This document shows positions 42,442 through 51,052 of a stretch of 54,310 bases of DNA, in pieces (the first letter of the stretch is position 1; each line of letters opens with the position of its first letter). The position numbers and the translations under genes are program-made. Under the pieces are notes generated by a model. It worked only from the letters and a program-made list of their open reading frames with translations, did no database searches and had not been told where the DNA came from. Source of the stretch: Methanoculleus sp. MH98A (GTDB lineage: Archaea > Halobacteriota > Methanomicrobia > Methanomicrobiales > Methanoculleaceae); the NCBI RefSeq assembly GCF_000691865.1, contig NZ_JMIO01000012.1:1-54310 (forward strand), given 5' to 3'.

Positions 42442-45400
42442 GTCTTCTCCTTGACGCGGATCTCCTCGATGATCCGCTGCAGTCCTTCCCGGGCCTCCGG
42501 CTGCGCCTCATCGAGCGCCAGGTCGAGAGCCGGGATAACCGCCCCGCCCATGCGGATCAGGCCCCATTCGGCCCGCTTTCTGACCACAAGCGCATCGTCC
42601 TTGAGTGCCCGGACGAGCGGGGCGACGGCACCCTCTCCCCCGATCCGGTTGATGGCCCGGACGGCGTTCGCCCGCACCTCTATCAACGGATCGGTGAGCG
42701 TCTCCGCAAGTACCGGGAGCGCGTCGGCACCGACCCGTTCCACCTCGGCCCATCTTCCCTGCGCCATGAGGCAGAGCGTGAGTTCCGCACGGGTTTCCGG
42801 CTTCCAGCCGCCTGCTTTCAGCGCTTCGGCGACCCCCGCCCGGAACGTCTCGTCCCCCGAGCGGAGCGCGCCGACCAGGTGGCGGCGTATCGTTTCGCCG
42901 GGATCCTTGAGAGCCTCGAGCGCGGCGTACCTGACCCGGTCGTCCACGTCGCTCAGGGCCTGGATGAGCGGTTCGAGGGCGCGAAGGTCCCCGATGTAGC
43001 CGAGCGAGCGGGCGGCGGCAACCTTGACCGCCTCGTCCCTGTCCTGCAGCGCCAGCGTCAGCGGTTCTATCGCCTGTTTGCTTCCCATGTACCCGAGCGC
43101 CTCCGCTACGGCTGCCCGGACCACGCTGTCGCGCTCGCTTTTGAGGGCTCCGCTCAGGGCTTCGATGGCCCGTGCGTCTCCGATATTGCCCAGGTTTCGG
43201 GCAGCAACCAGCCGGACAAACCGGTCGGTGTCGTTCAGGGCGTCCGTGAGCGGTCCGAGTGCCGCTTCCCGCATCTCCCCGAGAACCCCGGCGGCGGCGC
43301 GCTGCATCTCCGGGTCATCGTCCTTGAGCACCCTGAGCAGCCCTTCGGCGGCCGGCCGCCCCATTGCGATAAGCCGGGTGGCAGCGGACGCCTGCACCTC
43401 CACCGATCTGTCATTGAGTGCAGTGATGAGCGTATTGATCTCTTCCCGGCTCTCCTGCCCGACGGAACTCTTCACGGAGGCTTCTTTCTCCTCCCGGGCC
43501 CTGTTGCCGAAGGTGCTCTGCCACATGCTCGCTGCGCGCCGTCTCATGAGCGTGGTAGCCGCCTTTTCCCGGACCTCCCGGTCCTCGTCGCTCAGGGCAT
43601 ATGCCAGTGCCTCGTCCGCCCTTCCCGGCTCAATCCCCCCGAGGGCATCGACTGCTGCGAGGCGCCCTCCTTTACCTCCTTCGCGCAACACTGCCGCGAG
43701 CGGTTCGACTGCGAGGTTCCCGAATCCCCCGAGAACCCGGGCGGCAGTCACGCCGACTTCCCGTGCGGGGTCCTCGAGATGCCTGATAAGGAGCGGTATC
43801 GACCGGGGGTTCCCGATGATCCCGATCGCTCTCGCTGCCGTCAACCGGACTACCGGCACCGGTTCCTCGAGTGCCGCTTCCAGCGGCTCAAGCACATCCG
43901 GCCCGAACACCGCAACGGTCTTGGCCGCCACGGACCGGACTCCGGGGTAGTCGTCGCCGAAGAGGCGTATGAGCGCTTCGAGTGCACGCGCGTCCCCGAT
44001 TTGCCCGAGCGCGGCGGCAGCGGCACTGCGAACATCCTGCCCGGCGTCGCCGGTGAGCAGGATCAGCGCGTCGACGCCGTTCTCGTCGCCGATATCGCCG
44101 AGCCCCTCTGCGGCGGCGATACGGACAGCGTCGTGCGGGTCGGAGAGCGCGGCGATGAGGAACTCGACGGCCGGCGCCCCCAGGCTCCGCAACGCCGCAA
44201 CCGCCGCCGCCCGGATCTCCGCGTCGTCGCTCTGCAGGGCGTTGAGGTACCGTTCGAGCGACGCCTTCCCCGGTGCCTGCTCCGGCGGTTCCGGGGGTGC
44301 GGCGGGATCGTCCGGCTCCGGCAGAACGGTTCTGCCCGGCTTTCGGGGAGCAGGAACTTCCTCGTTTGTGCGCTCTTCGTCGTCGATTTCCTGCTCGACG
44401 CCTGTGGGGGGGACGATCTCGTCCAGTGAAACCGGTTTTCTCGTTTTCGGCCGGATATTTTCGCCGGCCCCCGCTTCGGCCTCCGGTCTCTCCTCCAGGA
44501 GTTTCTCGACCTCTTCGGCATCGTCCGGTTGTTGGGCGACAGGTTTCTCCTCCCCGCCGGTGACCGGCTGCCCCGCTTCCGCCCGTGCCGCCGGCGGAGG
44601 TCCGCGACGAGCCGGCCGGTCGGGTGGCCGGGAGACCGGTCCGAAGCGGTCTTCGATCCGCTTCCTGGCGGCAAGCCCCTCCCTGAGTTCCCGGTCGTAA
44701 TCGGAAGACACAGTCTGTACCGGTCTTGCCCGGGAGTTCTCCTCGTTGCGCGACCTGATGTAATCCAGCACGACGGCTGCCTGCTCGCGGATTTCGGGGC
44801 TGTCGGAATTCATCGCCGCGTGCAGGGCATCGAGCGCGGGTTGCCCCAGTTGCCGCAGCGTCTCGCTCGCGCCGGTGCGGACACCCGAGTACTCGACCTC
44901 CAGCGCCCGGATGAGCGGCGGGATTGCCGCCCTCCCCATCCGGGCAAGTTCGTTCCACTGCTCCTTTGCGATCAGGTACCCCGCTCTCTCAAGATCGTTT
45001 TCCGGAATCCAGTCCAGCCGGTCCAGCGCCCAGGCTGCCTCCATCCGTACCGGGTGGCAGGGGTCGTCGAGGGCTCCGACCAGGGCAGGTTTTCCCCGGT
45101 CGTTGCCTATCTCCCCGAGCGCCTCGGCAGCACGGACGCGGAGGTCCACCTGGGGGTCTTCCATCACCCTGACGAGCGACGGGACGGCCCGGGAGTCGCG
45201 TATCTTCCCGAGCGTTCGTGCCGACTCGCTCCGAATCCGGGGCTCCTTGCTGTCGAGGCCCTTGACAAGGATCGGAACGGCTGCCGCCTGGAGTTTTGCG
45301 AGTTCCGCCCAGTCTTCCAGGAGGAAGTAAAACCACACCTTCTCGGAGAGGTCGTCGGGCACCCACCGCAGTGCGGCAAGCCCGGCGGCGGCCTCTCTCC

Positions 45401-45863
45401 GGACCGAGTGGTTTCTGTCGCGGAATGCTTCAGTGAGCGCCGGGATTGCCTTTTTGCCTGTTCCCCGGATCGCTATCACGGCGGCACGCCGAACCGCCGG
45501 CTGTTTGTGATGCAGCGCGAACTGCAGCGTCTCGGAGAGCGAATCGCCCTCCTCCGCGACTGCACGGGTGATGGCTGCCTGCAGGGCCGGGCTTGCCCGG
45601 AGGATCAGGGCGAGGAGCAGGGGGATGGAAGGAGCGCCGGCCGAAGCCAGCGCCCCGAGGATTCGTGCCCGTGAGACGCGGTTGGCATTCTCAAGTCTCT
45701 CGAGAAGGTCGGGGACGGCGGAGACCCCGAGGGTACAGATAGCTCGCGCTGCATCGGCGCGGTTGCCGGCTTCTTCACCGTCCAGAACCGCAATCAGGCC
45801 GGGACAATCCTTCGTCTGCCGTAGTCCCTCGATATTCGCTCGGAGTTTATCAAAGAATGCCAT
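42438..45863 (-). CDS. Large HEAT-repeat protein (PBS lyase-type repeats)
   Basis: The 1141-residue protein is almost wholly built of HEAT/PBS-lyase repeats, such as RAAAVIAIRGTGKKAIPALTEAF and PLTLALQDRDEAVKVAAARSLG, in two blocks: residues about 20-375 and 545-1135. They are separated by a charged, proline-rich linker (about 378-540). Three segments insert a distinctive WVPDD/WIPEN/WKPET motif followed by a conserved W..A/N-E-L/V pattern (near 170, 290 and 1040), not part of ordinary HEAT units. Such solenoids are scaffolds for protein-protein binding; some PBS-type repeats bind cofactors or lyase substrates. There is no signal peptide or membrane segment. GAGGAC precedes the start. Partner unknown. 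Confidence 0.88.
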   Translation of the reverse strand: MAFFDKLRANIEGLRQTKDCPGLIAVLDGEEAGNRADAARAICTLGVSAVPDLLERLENANRVSRARILGALASAGAPSIPLLLALILRASPALQAAITRAVAEEGDSLSETLQFALHHKQPAVRRAAVIAIRGTGKKAIPALTEAFRDRNHSVRREAAAGLAALRWVPDDLSEKVWFYFLLEDWAELAKLQAAAVPILVKGLDSKEPRIRSESARTLGKIRDSRAVPSLVRVMEDPQVDLRVRAAEALGEIGNDRGKPALVGALDDPCHPVRMEAAWALDRLDWIPENDLERAGYLIAKEQWNELARMGRAAIPPLIRALEVEYSGVRTGASETLRQLGQPALDALHAAMNSDSPEIREQAAVVLDYIRSRNEENSRARPVQTVSSDYDRELREGLAARKRIEDRFGPVSRPPDRPARRGPPPAARAEAGQPVTGGEEKPVAQQPDDAEEVEKLLEERPEAEAGAGENIRPKTRKPVSLDEIVPPTGVEQEIDDEERTNEEVPAPRKPGRTVLPEPDDPAAPPEPPEQAPGKASLERYLNALQSDDAEIRAAAVAALRSLGAPAVEFLIAALSDPHDAVRIAAAEGLGDIGDENGVDALILLTGDAGQDVRSAAAAALGQIGDARALEALIRLFGDDYPGVRSVAAKTVAVFGPDVLEPLEAALEEPVPVVRLTAARAIGIIGNPRSIPLLIRHLEDPAREVGVTAARVLGGFGNLAVEPLAAVLREGGKGGRLAAVDALGGIEPGRADEALAYALSDEDREVREKAATTLMRRRAASMWQSTFGNRAREEKEASVKSSVGQESREEINTLITALNDRSVEVQASAATRLIAMGRPAAEGLLRVLKDDDPEMQRAAAGVLGEMREAALGPLTDALNDTDRFVRLVAARNLGNIGDARAIEALSGALKSERDSVVRAAVAEALGYMGSKQAIEPLTLALQDRDEAVKVAAARSLGYIGDLRALEPLIQALSDVDDRVRYAALEALKDPGETIRRHLVGALRSGDETFRAGVAEALKAGGWKPETRAELTLCLMAQGRWAEVERVGADALPVLAETLTDPLIEVRANAVRAINRIGGEGAVAPLVRALKDDALVVRKRAEWGLIRMGGAVIPALDLALDEAQPEAREGLQRIIEEIRVKEKT

Positions 45864-46080
45864 GTCCTCGTATCGGTAAAGTGCGCGTCCGGGGTGCCGT
45901 CTGGCCGGATCTCCTTTTATTCAGATTATATTCGTTATCCGTTATCAATAAATGTTCCATTTCATGTCTTGCGGCGTACCGTGGTTTCAAACGGGATCGG
46001 TTTGTTGTCTTCCGGCTTTCCTGCATCCCGCCCGGCCGATGCGAATCTTTATCGGTGCATGTCCGGTATACGGGGACCCT

Positions 46081-47133
46081 ATGGTAAGGCTGGAGATCAC
46101 CAGGCTGCCGGGCATCGTGCAGGAACTCGCGCCGGATATGGAGGAACTCGCAGGCCGGATCTACTCCTGGTACGTCGAAGCCGGACACCTGGTCTTCCCC
46201 GATCCGATGCGCGAGTGGGTGCGGGAGAAGTACGGCGATATCGAGACACAGCAGATCGTGAGGGTGACCAATAACCAGACCGGCGAGAGCACGCTTTTCA
46301 ACTCCGTCCGGGCACGCCGGCCGGTCATGACGCCCCGCGCCGAAGAGACGCGGGATCTCCGGGCGCTCTCGGCGGAGGGTCCGTTCGCAAACCCCCTCGA
46401 AGAGACGCCGGCCGATACGTTCGGGAGGATCGACGGCGATTACTGGGTTACGGCGAGCAATATCGCCAAGTACGATTACCTCCACGCCGTCATCATCGCG
46501 AAAGAGAACGACCCCTACGTCACCAGCGAACCGCAGATCGCCGATATGATCAGCGTGGCCGTCCGCTGGTGCCAGGATGCACACCGCGCGGATCCCCGGG
46601 CTATCTACCCCTTCATCATCTGGAACTTCCTCTGGCGTGCCGGGGCAAGCATCGTGCACAACCATGCCCAGGTGCTGCTCACCCACCAACCCTATGCCGC
46701 TCCGGCACGGCTCGAGCGGGTCCGGGAGGAGTACCGGTGCCGCTACGGGAGCGAGTACTACGACGACCTCTTCACCGTCCATACCGCCGTCGGCCTCGGG
46801 CTTGTCTATAAAAACGCCCGTGTCATGGCGCACCTCACCCCGAGAAAGGAGCACGAGGTCGCGATCGTCACGGAGTCGCCGCACGATCTCGCGGGGGCGC
46901 TCGCAAAGGTGCTCGAGTGTTACCGCAATATCGGGGTGCAGAGTTACAACGCGGCGGTGTACATGCCCCCGCTCGGGGAAGAGGGGCATTACGCCGCGTG
47001 GGTGGTCGACCGGGGGGACCTCCATTCCCGGACGTCGGATATCGGGGGGATGGAGGTCTATGCCGGGACGCCAATCGTCTCGTCCGACCCGTTCCGCCTG
47101 ATGGAGCACCTTACGGCCGCCATGCTGCCGTGA
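46081..47133 (+). CDS. Galactose-1-phosphate uridylyltransferase-like HIT-superfamily protein
   Basis: The 350-residue protein resembles GalT: an N-terminal half with TGESTLFNSVRARRPVMTPR near 68-87 and DYWVTASNIAKYDYLHAVIIAKENDPYVTS near 120-150. The catalytic-type sequence IVHNHAQVL is near 200; GalT has HPH(S/G)Q, here HNHAQ. A second half contains VYKNARVMAHLTPRKEHEVAIV. Nucleotidyl transfer to a sugar phosphate is likely, but the substrate may differ from galactose. The ATG at 46081 is preferred because box A TCTTTATC (about 46044) lies 30-40 bp upstream. The convergent neighbour is a glycosyltransferase. Confidence 0.78.
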   Translation: MVRLEITRLPGIVQELAPDMEELAGRIYSWYVEAGHLVFPDPMREWVREKYGDIETQQIVRVTNNQTGESTLFNSVRARRPVMTPRAEETRDLRALSAEGPFANPLEETPADTFGRIDGDYWVTASNIAKYDYLHAVIIAKENDPYVTSEPQIADMISVAVRWCQDAHRADPRAIYPFIIWNFLWRAGASIVHNHAQVLLTHQPYAAPARLERVREEYRCRYGSEYYDDLFTVHTAVGLGLVYKNARVMAHLTPRKEHEVAIVTESPHDLAGALAKVLECYRNIGVQSYNAAVYMPPLGEEGHYAAWVVDRGDLHSRTSDIGGMEVYAGTPIVSSDPFRLMEHLTAAMLP

Positions 47134-47137
47134 CCGT

Positions 47138-48292
47138 TCAGCAGAGGATTGTGTCGTGGTTCGGGAGTTTCCGGTACACGCCTTCCATCCGTTCCGCAAC
47201 GCGGGTCCACGGGAACTCTTTCTTCACTTTGTCGAGCCCCTCCCTGCCCATGGTAAGCGACTTCTCGGGGGAATCCGCCACCCGGGAGAGCCCTTCGGCA
47301 ATCGAGTCCGGGTGCGGCCGCACCTTGACCCCGTCGGTCCCGTGCTCGATGTTCTCCGAGAGCCCGCCGACGTCGGAAGCGACGACGCACCGGCCGGCGC
47401 TCCACGCTTCGAGGAGCACGAGCCCGAACGGCTCGTTTCTGCTCGGGATGGCGACGATATCGCTTGCGTTGAGAAGTTGCACGTAGTCCGCGTCGGTCAG
47501 CCGTCCGAGGAACCGGATGGGAAGCGACCGGGCCCGGGTCTCGAGTCCCCGGCGCATCTGCCCGTCGCCGATAAACGCGAACTGGCCGTCGGCGTGCTCC
47601 CGGAGGAGTCCGGGGGCTGCGTCCACCAGCATGTCGGGCCCTTTCTGCCATGCAAGCCGCCCGACGAAGAGTATCATCGGGGAGTCCGGGTCGAATCCGT
47701 AGCGCCGTTTCACCGCTTCCGGGTCGACGTCCGCCTGGTAGTGGCCGGGCACGATGCCGTTATGGACGACGTCGATCTTCCAGTCCGGGATCTCGTAGAG
47801 GCTCATGGCCTCCTGCCGGAGGGTCGAGGAGACCGCGGTGATATGCTTTGCAATCGATGCGCCGCAGTGTTCGATCCTGGTAATCTCCGTGAACGGCCGC
47901 CCGGTGCTGAACGTATTCCCGTTCCTTCCGAATTCCGTCGAGTGGTAGGTGAAGACGGTCTCCCTGTCCCGGAGCCGCTGGAGTGCGTCGACCACGTGCC
48001 AGTCGTGGAAATGGAGGAGATCGAACGACGGTGCGTCGAACTCGCGGAACCGATCGAGCATCTTCCCGCTCATATCGGAGCAGTACCGGACGATGTTCTC
48101 TCCCGACGGCCGGCAGTAGTGGTACCGCACTCCGTTGATCTCGGCGTCCTTCCCTTCTCCCCGGGTGAAAAAATGCACCTCGTGGTTTTGTGCCAGCGTC
48201 TCGGCAAGATTTGTTGCCGCGTTCGCGAGCCCGCCGACCCGCTCCGCATACAACGACTCCCAGCAGAAAAATGCGATCTTTAGATTTTCCAT
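47138..48292 (-). CDS. GT4-family glycosyltransferase, glycogen-synthase-like
   Basis: The 384-residue protein has a GT-B fold: an N-terminal domain with the glycine loop VGGLANAATNLAETLA (about 18-33), LLHFHDWHVVDAL and FTYHSTEFGRNG near 90-125. The C-terminal donor-binding domain has ILFVGRLAWQKGPDMLVDA (about 223-241) and the EPFGLVLLEAWSAG E-x7-E motif near 303-316. It adds a sugar from a nucleotide or phosphate donor; a polysaccharide synthase such as glycogen synthase is the closest look-alike. The start at 48292 has GAGGAAT upstream. It converges on the GalT-like gene with 4 bp between stops. Confidence 0.85.
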   Translation of the reverse strand: MENLKIAFFCWESLYAERVGGLANAATNLAETLAQNHEVHFFTRGEGKDAEINGVRYHYCRPSGENIVRYCSDMSGKMLDRFREFDAPSFDLLHFHDWHVVDALQRLRDRETVFTYHSTEFGRNGNTFSTGRPFTEITRIEHCGASIAKHITAVSSTLRQEAMSLYEIPDWKIDVVHNGIVPGHYQADVDPEAVKRRYGFDPDSPMILFVGRLAWQKGPDMLVDAAPGLLREHADGQFAFIGDGQMRRGLETRARSLPIRFLGRLTDADYVQLLNASDIVAIPSRNEPFGLVLLEAWSAGRCVVASDVGGLSENIEHGTDGVKVRPHPDSIAEGLSRVADSPEKSLTMGREGLDKVKKEFPWTRVAERMEGVYRKLPNHDTILC

Positions 48293-48484
48293 GGTATTCC
48301 TCATATCGGGCATATCGTTTCCGCCGACCACCGGGGCTTATGGTCCCTTCCGATACTTCAGGATCCGTATCGGGCCGGCCGGCCTGCCGCCTGTGCGCTT
48401 CATATCGCCTCTGAGTTGATATATCTTTCCGGGATTCTCTAAAAAAGTCCGAAATGAGGTTTTTCCGGGTTCCAACGCACCCGG

Positions 48485-48943
48485 TCAGGAAGAGAAGGAT
48501 TCTTTCAGGCGCCGCTCGAGGCTGGTGCTGTGCGAACCCATCCAGTAGAGTTTCCGGCACCTGGGGCACCAGGAGAACTCCTTCCCCCGGGTCGACCGCG
48601 GGGCGTAGTGTGCCTCCCGGATCTCCCGCAGGGTGGCCGGCCTGAGGCGCGTGTTGCAGAGCGAACAGCGGCTCATCCTGATCTCGGGCTCGATCAGCCC
48701 GAGGTCGGCGATCTGCCGTACCTGGGCCATGATCTCTTCCGACGCGATGTAGACGGCCTGCTCCCCGCCCCGCCGTGCGAGTTCGCGGTCGCGGGTCAGA
48801 AGAAGCCGGTCGTCCCTGACGGCGATCTCGAGGAGGAGGGTGTCTTCCCGGGAACTCCCCGGGGTGAGGCTGTTTGCGCTCATGGTGTCGTAGCCCATGA
48901 ACCGGAGGTAGCGGGTGAGCGTCCCGAGCATCCGGTCGGTCAT
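48485..48943 (-). CDS. Mut7-C domain protein (PIN-fold RNase-like, with zinc ribbon)
   Basis: The 152-residue protein has the Mut7-C pattern: DRMLGTLTRYLRFMGYDT (3-20), SSREDTLLLEIAVRDDRLLLTRDRELARR (30-58), and a C-terminal zinc ribbon with CSLCNTRL (about 93-100) and CPRCRKLYWMGSH (about 126-138). Mut7-C domains are predicted PIN-like nucleases; substrates are unknown in archaea. The start at 48943 matches the family start; no strong ribosome-binding site is visible. It begins 13 bp after the upstream AmrS-like gene and is presumably co-transcribed. Confidence 0.85.
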   Translation of the reverse strand: MTDRMLGTLTRYLRFMGYDTMSANSLTPGSSREDTLLLEIAVRDDRLLLTRDRELARRGGEQAVYIASEEIMAQVRQIADLGLIEPEIRMSRCSLCNTRLRPATLREIREAHYAPRSTRGKEFSWCPRCRKLYWMGSHSTSLERRLKESFSS

Positions 48944-48956
48944 GAATCTCTGCCGT

Positions 48957-49970
48957 TCACCGGATCTCCGAGACATACTCGATGCGCCCGCCGCATTCGG
49001 TGCAGGTGTGTCCTTCAAGCCCCCGTATCCTGACTGCGTAGCCCGACCGCTCGATGACGATGCTGCCGCAGGAGGGGCAGTAGGTGCTCTCGTAGGGGTG
49101 CCCCCCGACGTTGCCGAGATATGGGTAATGAACCCCGAGTTCTTTTGCACGCTCGTAGATCTTCTCAAGAGCCCTGATCTCGGTCGGCCTCGCGTCAAGC
49201 ATCCTGTAGTCGGGGTGGAACCGGGTGAAGTGCATCGGGGTGTCGGGGCCGAGGTTCTCGAGCACCCACCGGATAAGCGCCTCCATCTCTTCCATCGAGT
49301 CGTTCTGTCCCGGGATGACCAGCGTGACCGTCTCGACGTGCATCCCGAGTTCCTTTGCAAGCGCCGTCGCGTCGAGGACCGGCTGCAGCCGCCCGCCGCA
49401 GACCTTCCGGTAGAAGGCATCGGAGAACGATTTGATGTCGACGCGGAAGGCGTTGAGCATTCTTGCAAGTTCGCGGAGCCCCTCTTCGGTGATGTAGCCG
49501 TTCGTGACGTAGACCGTCCCGAGACCTTTTTGCCGCGCCAGCTCCCCCATCGCGAGCGGGTATTCGTGCCAGATGGTGGGCTCGTTGTACGTCCACGCGA
49601 TGCTTGCAGAGCCCGACCGGATCGCCCGTTCCACGCCCTGCTCCGGGCTGATGTCCCTGAGCGATTCCATCTCCAGCGTCTGCTGGGAGATTTGCCAGTT
49701 CTGGCAGTGCGCGCAGTGGAAGTTGCACCCGATGGTGCCGAGCGAGTAGGAGAGCGTTCCGGGCAGGAAGTGGTAGAGCGGCTTCTTCTCGATGGGGTCG
49801 ACCGCTTCGGCGATGACCTTGCCGAAGGTGGCGGCATAGAGCGTGCCGCCGCGATTGATCCGGACGCCGCAGATCCCCTGTCTCCCCTCCTTGATGGTGC
49901 ACCGGTGAGGGCAGAGCGAGCAGTGGACGGTGTCGTCCTCCAGTTTCTGGTAGAGTCGCGCCTCGTGCAT
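48957..49970 (-). CDS. amrS: AmmeMemoRadiSam system radical SAM enzyme
   Basis: The 337-residue protein has the family order: an N-terminal cysteine-rich segment (CSLCPHRC near 17-24, then GICGVR), the radical SAM motif CNFHCAHCQN (about 82-91), WTYNEPTIW near 125, RVDIKSF near 176, and a C-terminal zinc ribbon (CPSC, CTEC near 300-330). AmmeMemoRadiSam enzymes co-occur with AMMECR1 and Memo proteins and have an unknown radical modification role. No AMMECR1 or Memo gene is in the window. It is followed by a Mut7-C gene 13 bp on. Confidence 0.88.
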   Translation of the reverse strand: MHEARLYQKLEDDTVHCSLCPHRCTIKEGRQGICGVRINRGGTLYAATFGKVIAEAVDPIEKKPLYHFLPGTLSYSLGTIGCNFHCAHCQNWQISQQTLEMESLRDISPEQGVERAIRSGSASIAWTYNEPTIWHEYPLAMGELARQKGLGTVYVTNGYITEEGLRELARMLNAFRVDIKSFSDAFYRKVCGGRLQPVLDATALAKELGMHVETVTLVIPGQNDSMEEMEALIRWVLENLGPDTPMHFTRFHPDYRMLDARPTEIRALEKIYERAKELGVHYPYLGNVGGHPYESTYCPSCGSIVIERSGYAVRIRGLEGHTCTECGGRIEYVSEIR

Positions 49971-50014
49971 ACGATCACCGCGTGAGGGGAACCATGATAG
50001 TTATTGCGGGCGGG

Positions 50015-50164
50015 CTACCGGTCACCCCGTTCATCGTCTTCTTCATCGTACTCGACGACAAGGGCCCCACGGTAGCCGCAACGCTTGCACCGGTAGATAC
50101 AGCCGGTATATCCTCCGGTAACCGCCCAGACATCCGTAGAGTTGCATGCAGGGCAGTGCAGCAT
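50015..50164 (-). CDS. Zinc-ribbon microprotein
   Basis: A 49-residue ORF is open from the ATG at 50164 to TAG at 50015. The product has two zinc-knuckle pairs, CPAC (residues 4-7) and CKRC (26-29), in a rubredoxin-like ribbon, and an acidic C-terminal tail (VVEYDEEDDERGDR). The spacing is that of transcription or RNA-binding zinc ribbons. AT-rich words (CTATTATTATCC, about 50195-50205, minus strand) could be its promoter, shared divergently with pyrH. It is too short for routine ORF calling. The function is unknown. Confidence 0.65.
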   Translation of the reverse strand: MLHCPACNSTDVWAVTGGYTGCIYRCKRCGYRGALVVEYDEEDDERGDR

Positions 50165-50211
50165 CTTCACAACAGGTATATGAGTGATATTGGGGATAAT
50201 AATAGGGTGGG

Positions 50212-50916
50212 ATGAAGAAGATCGTAATTTCTCTGGGCGGGTCGGTTCTGGTTCCTTCGCTTGAATCGAACAATATCGATCGATATGTTTCTGTTTTGAA
50301 GAAGATCTCCGGAACGTGCCGGATTTTCGTCGTCGTCGGCGGCGGCGGGGAGGCGCGCCGGTATATCGGGGTCGCCCGCAGTCTCGGTGCCGGGGAGGCG
50401 GCGGCGGACGAGCTCGGCATCATGGTGACCCGGCTGAATGCGCGTCTTCTCATCGCCGGACTCGGGGATGCGGCCTATCCGCGCGTTGCGGAGGACTACA
50501 CGGAGGCGCAGGAGTTCGCACAGGCCGGCAAGATCGTCGTCATGGGCGGCATCACGCCCGCGCAGACGACCGATGCGGTCTCCGCGGTTCTCGCCGAGAG
50601 CGTCGGTGCCGCCCTCCTCATCAACGCCACGTCGGTCAACGGGATCTACAGCGCCGACCCGAAGAAGGATGCCGGTGCGGTGAGGCACGAGCGTCTCACG
50701 CCGCAGGAGCTCCTCGATATCATCACCGGGAGCCGGATGGATGCGGGCGCGAACACGGTGCTCGATATCGTGGCCGGGAAGGTGATCGAGCGGTCCGGCA
50801 TCCCGCTCCTGGTTCTCGACGGCCGCGACCCGGAAAACCTCTACCGGGCGATCGTGGAAGGTGCGTCCGTCGGCACCGTCGTCTGCGAAGAGGATTTGGC
50901 TCCTCTGTTGTCCTGA
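50212..50916 (+). CDS. pyrH: UMP kinase
   Basis: PyrH phosphorylates UMP to UDP, feeding the pyrimidine pathway. The 234-residue protein has the amino-acid kinase motifs: VISLGGSVL at 5-13, VVVGGGGEARRY near 41-52, ELGIMVTRLNARLL near 66-79, LLINATSVNGIYSADPKKD near 141-159, and DAGANTVLDIVAGKVIERSG near 182-201. The archaeal-type length is shorter than bacterial PyrH. GGGTGGG precedes the ATG by two or three bases. Its product is used by CTP synthase, and the CTP is then used by CarS, encoded elsewhere in the window. Confidence 0.95.
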   Translation: MKKIVISLGGSVLVPSLESNNIDRYVSVLKKISGTCRIFVVVGGGGEARRYIGVARSLGAGEAAADELGIMVTRLNARLLIAGLGDAAYPRVAEDYTEAQEFAQAGKIVVMGGITPAQTTDAVSAVLAESVGAALLINATSVNGIYSADPKKDAGAVRHERLTPQELLDIITGSRMDAGANTVLDIVAGKVIERSGIPLLVLDGRDPENLYRAIVEGASVGTVVCEEDLAPLLS

Positions 50917-50971
50917 ATCTCTCTTTCATCGGCAACTATTTTTGCCTGGATTCCCAACGTATGGTGGTACG

Positions 50972-51046
50972 GGGGCAGTAGGGTAGCCTGGTCCATCCTA
51001 GAGCGTTTGGGACGCTTTGACGGCAGTTCGAATCTGCCCTGCCCCA
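50972..51046 (+). tRNA. tRNA-Pro (anticodon UGG)
   Basis: The acceptor arms GGGGCAG (50972-50978) and CTGCCCC (51039-51045) pair perfectly, with discriminator A at 51046. The T arm is GGCAG-TTCGAAT-CTGCC (51022-51038), and the anticodon arm is GAGCG-TTTGGGA-CGCTT (51001-51017) with anticodon TGG. The D arm starts GGGTAGCCTGG. CCA is not encoded. A box A-like CTATTTTTG lies about 35 bp upstream. The nth start codon lies only 7 bp after the end. Confidence 0.95.
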
Positions 51047-51052
51047 TCTATC

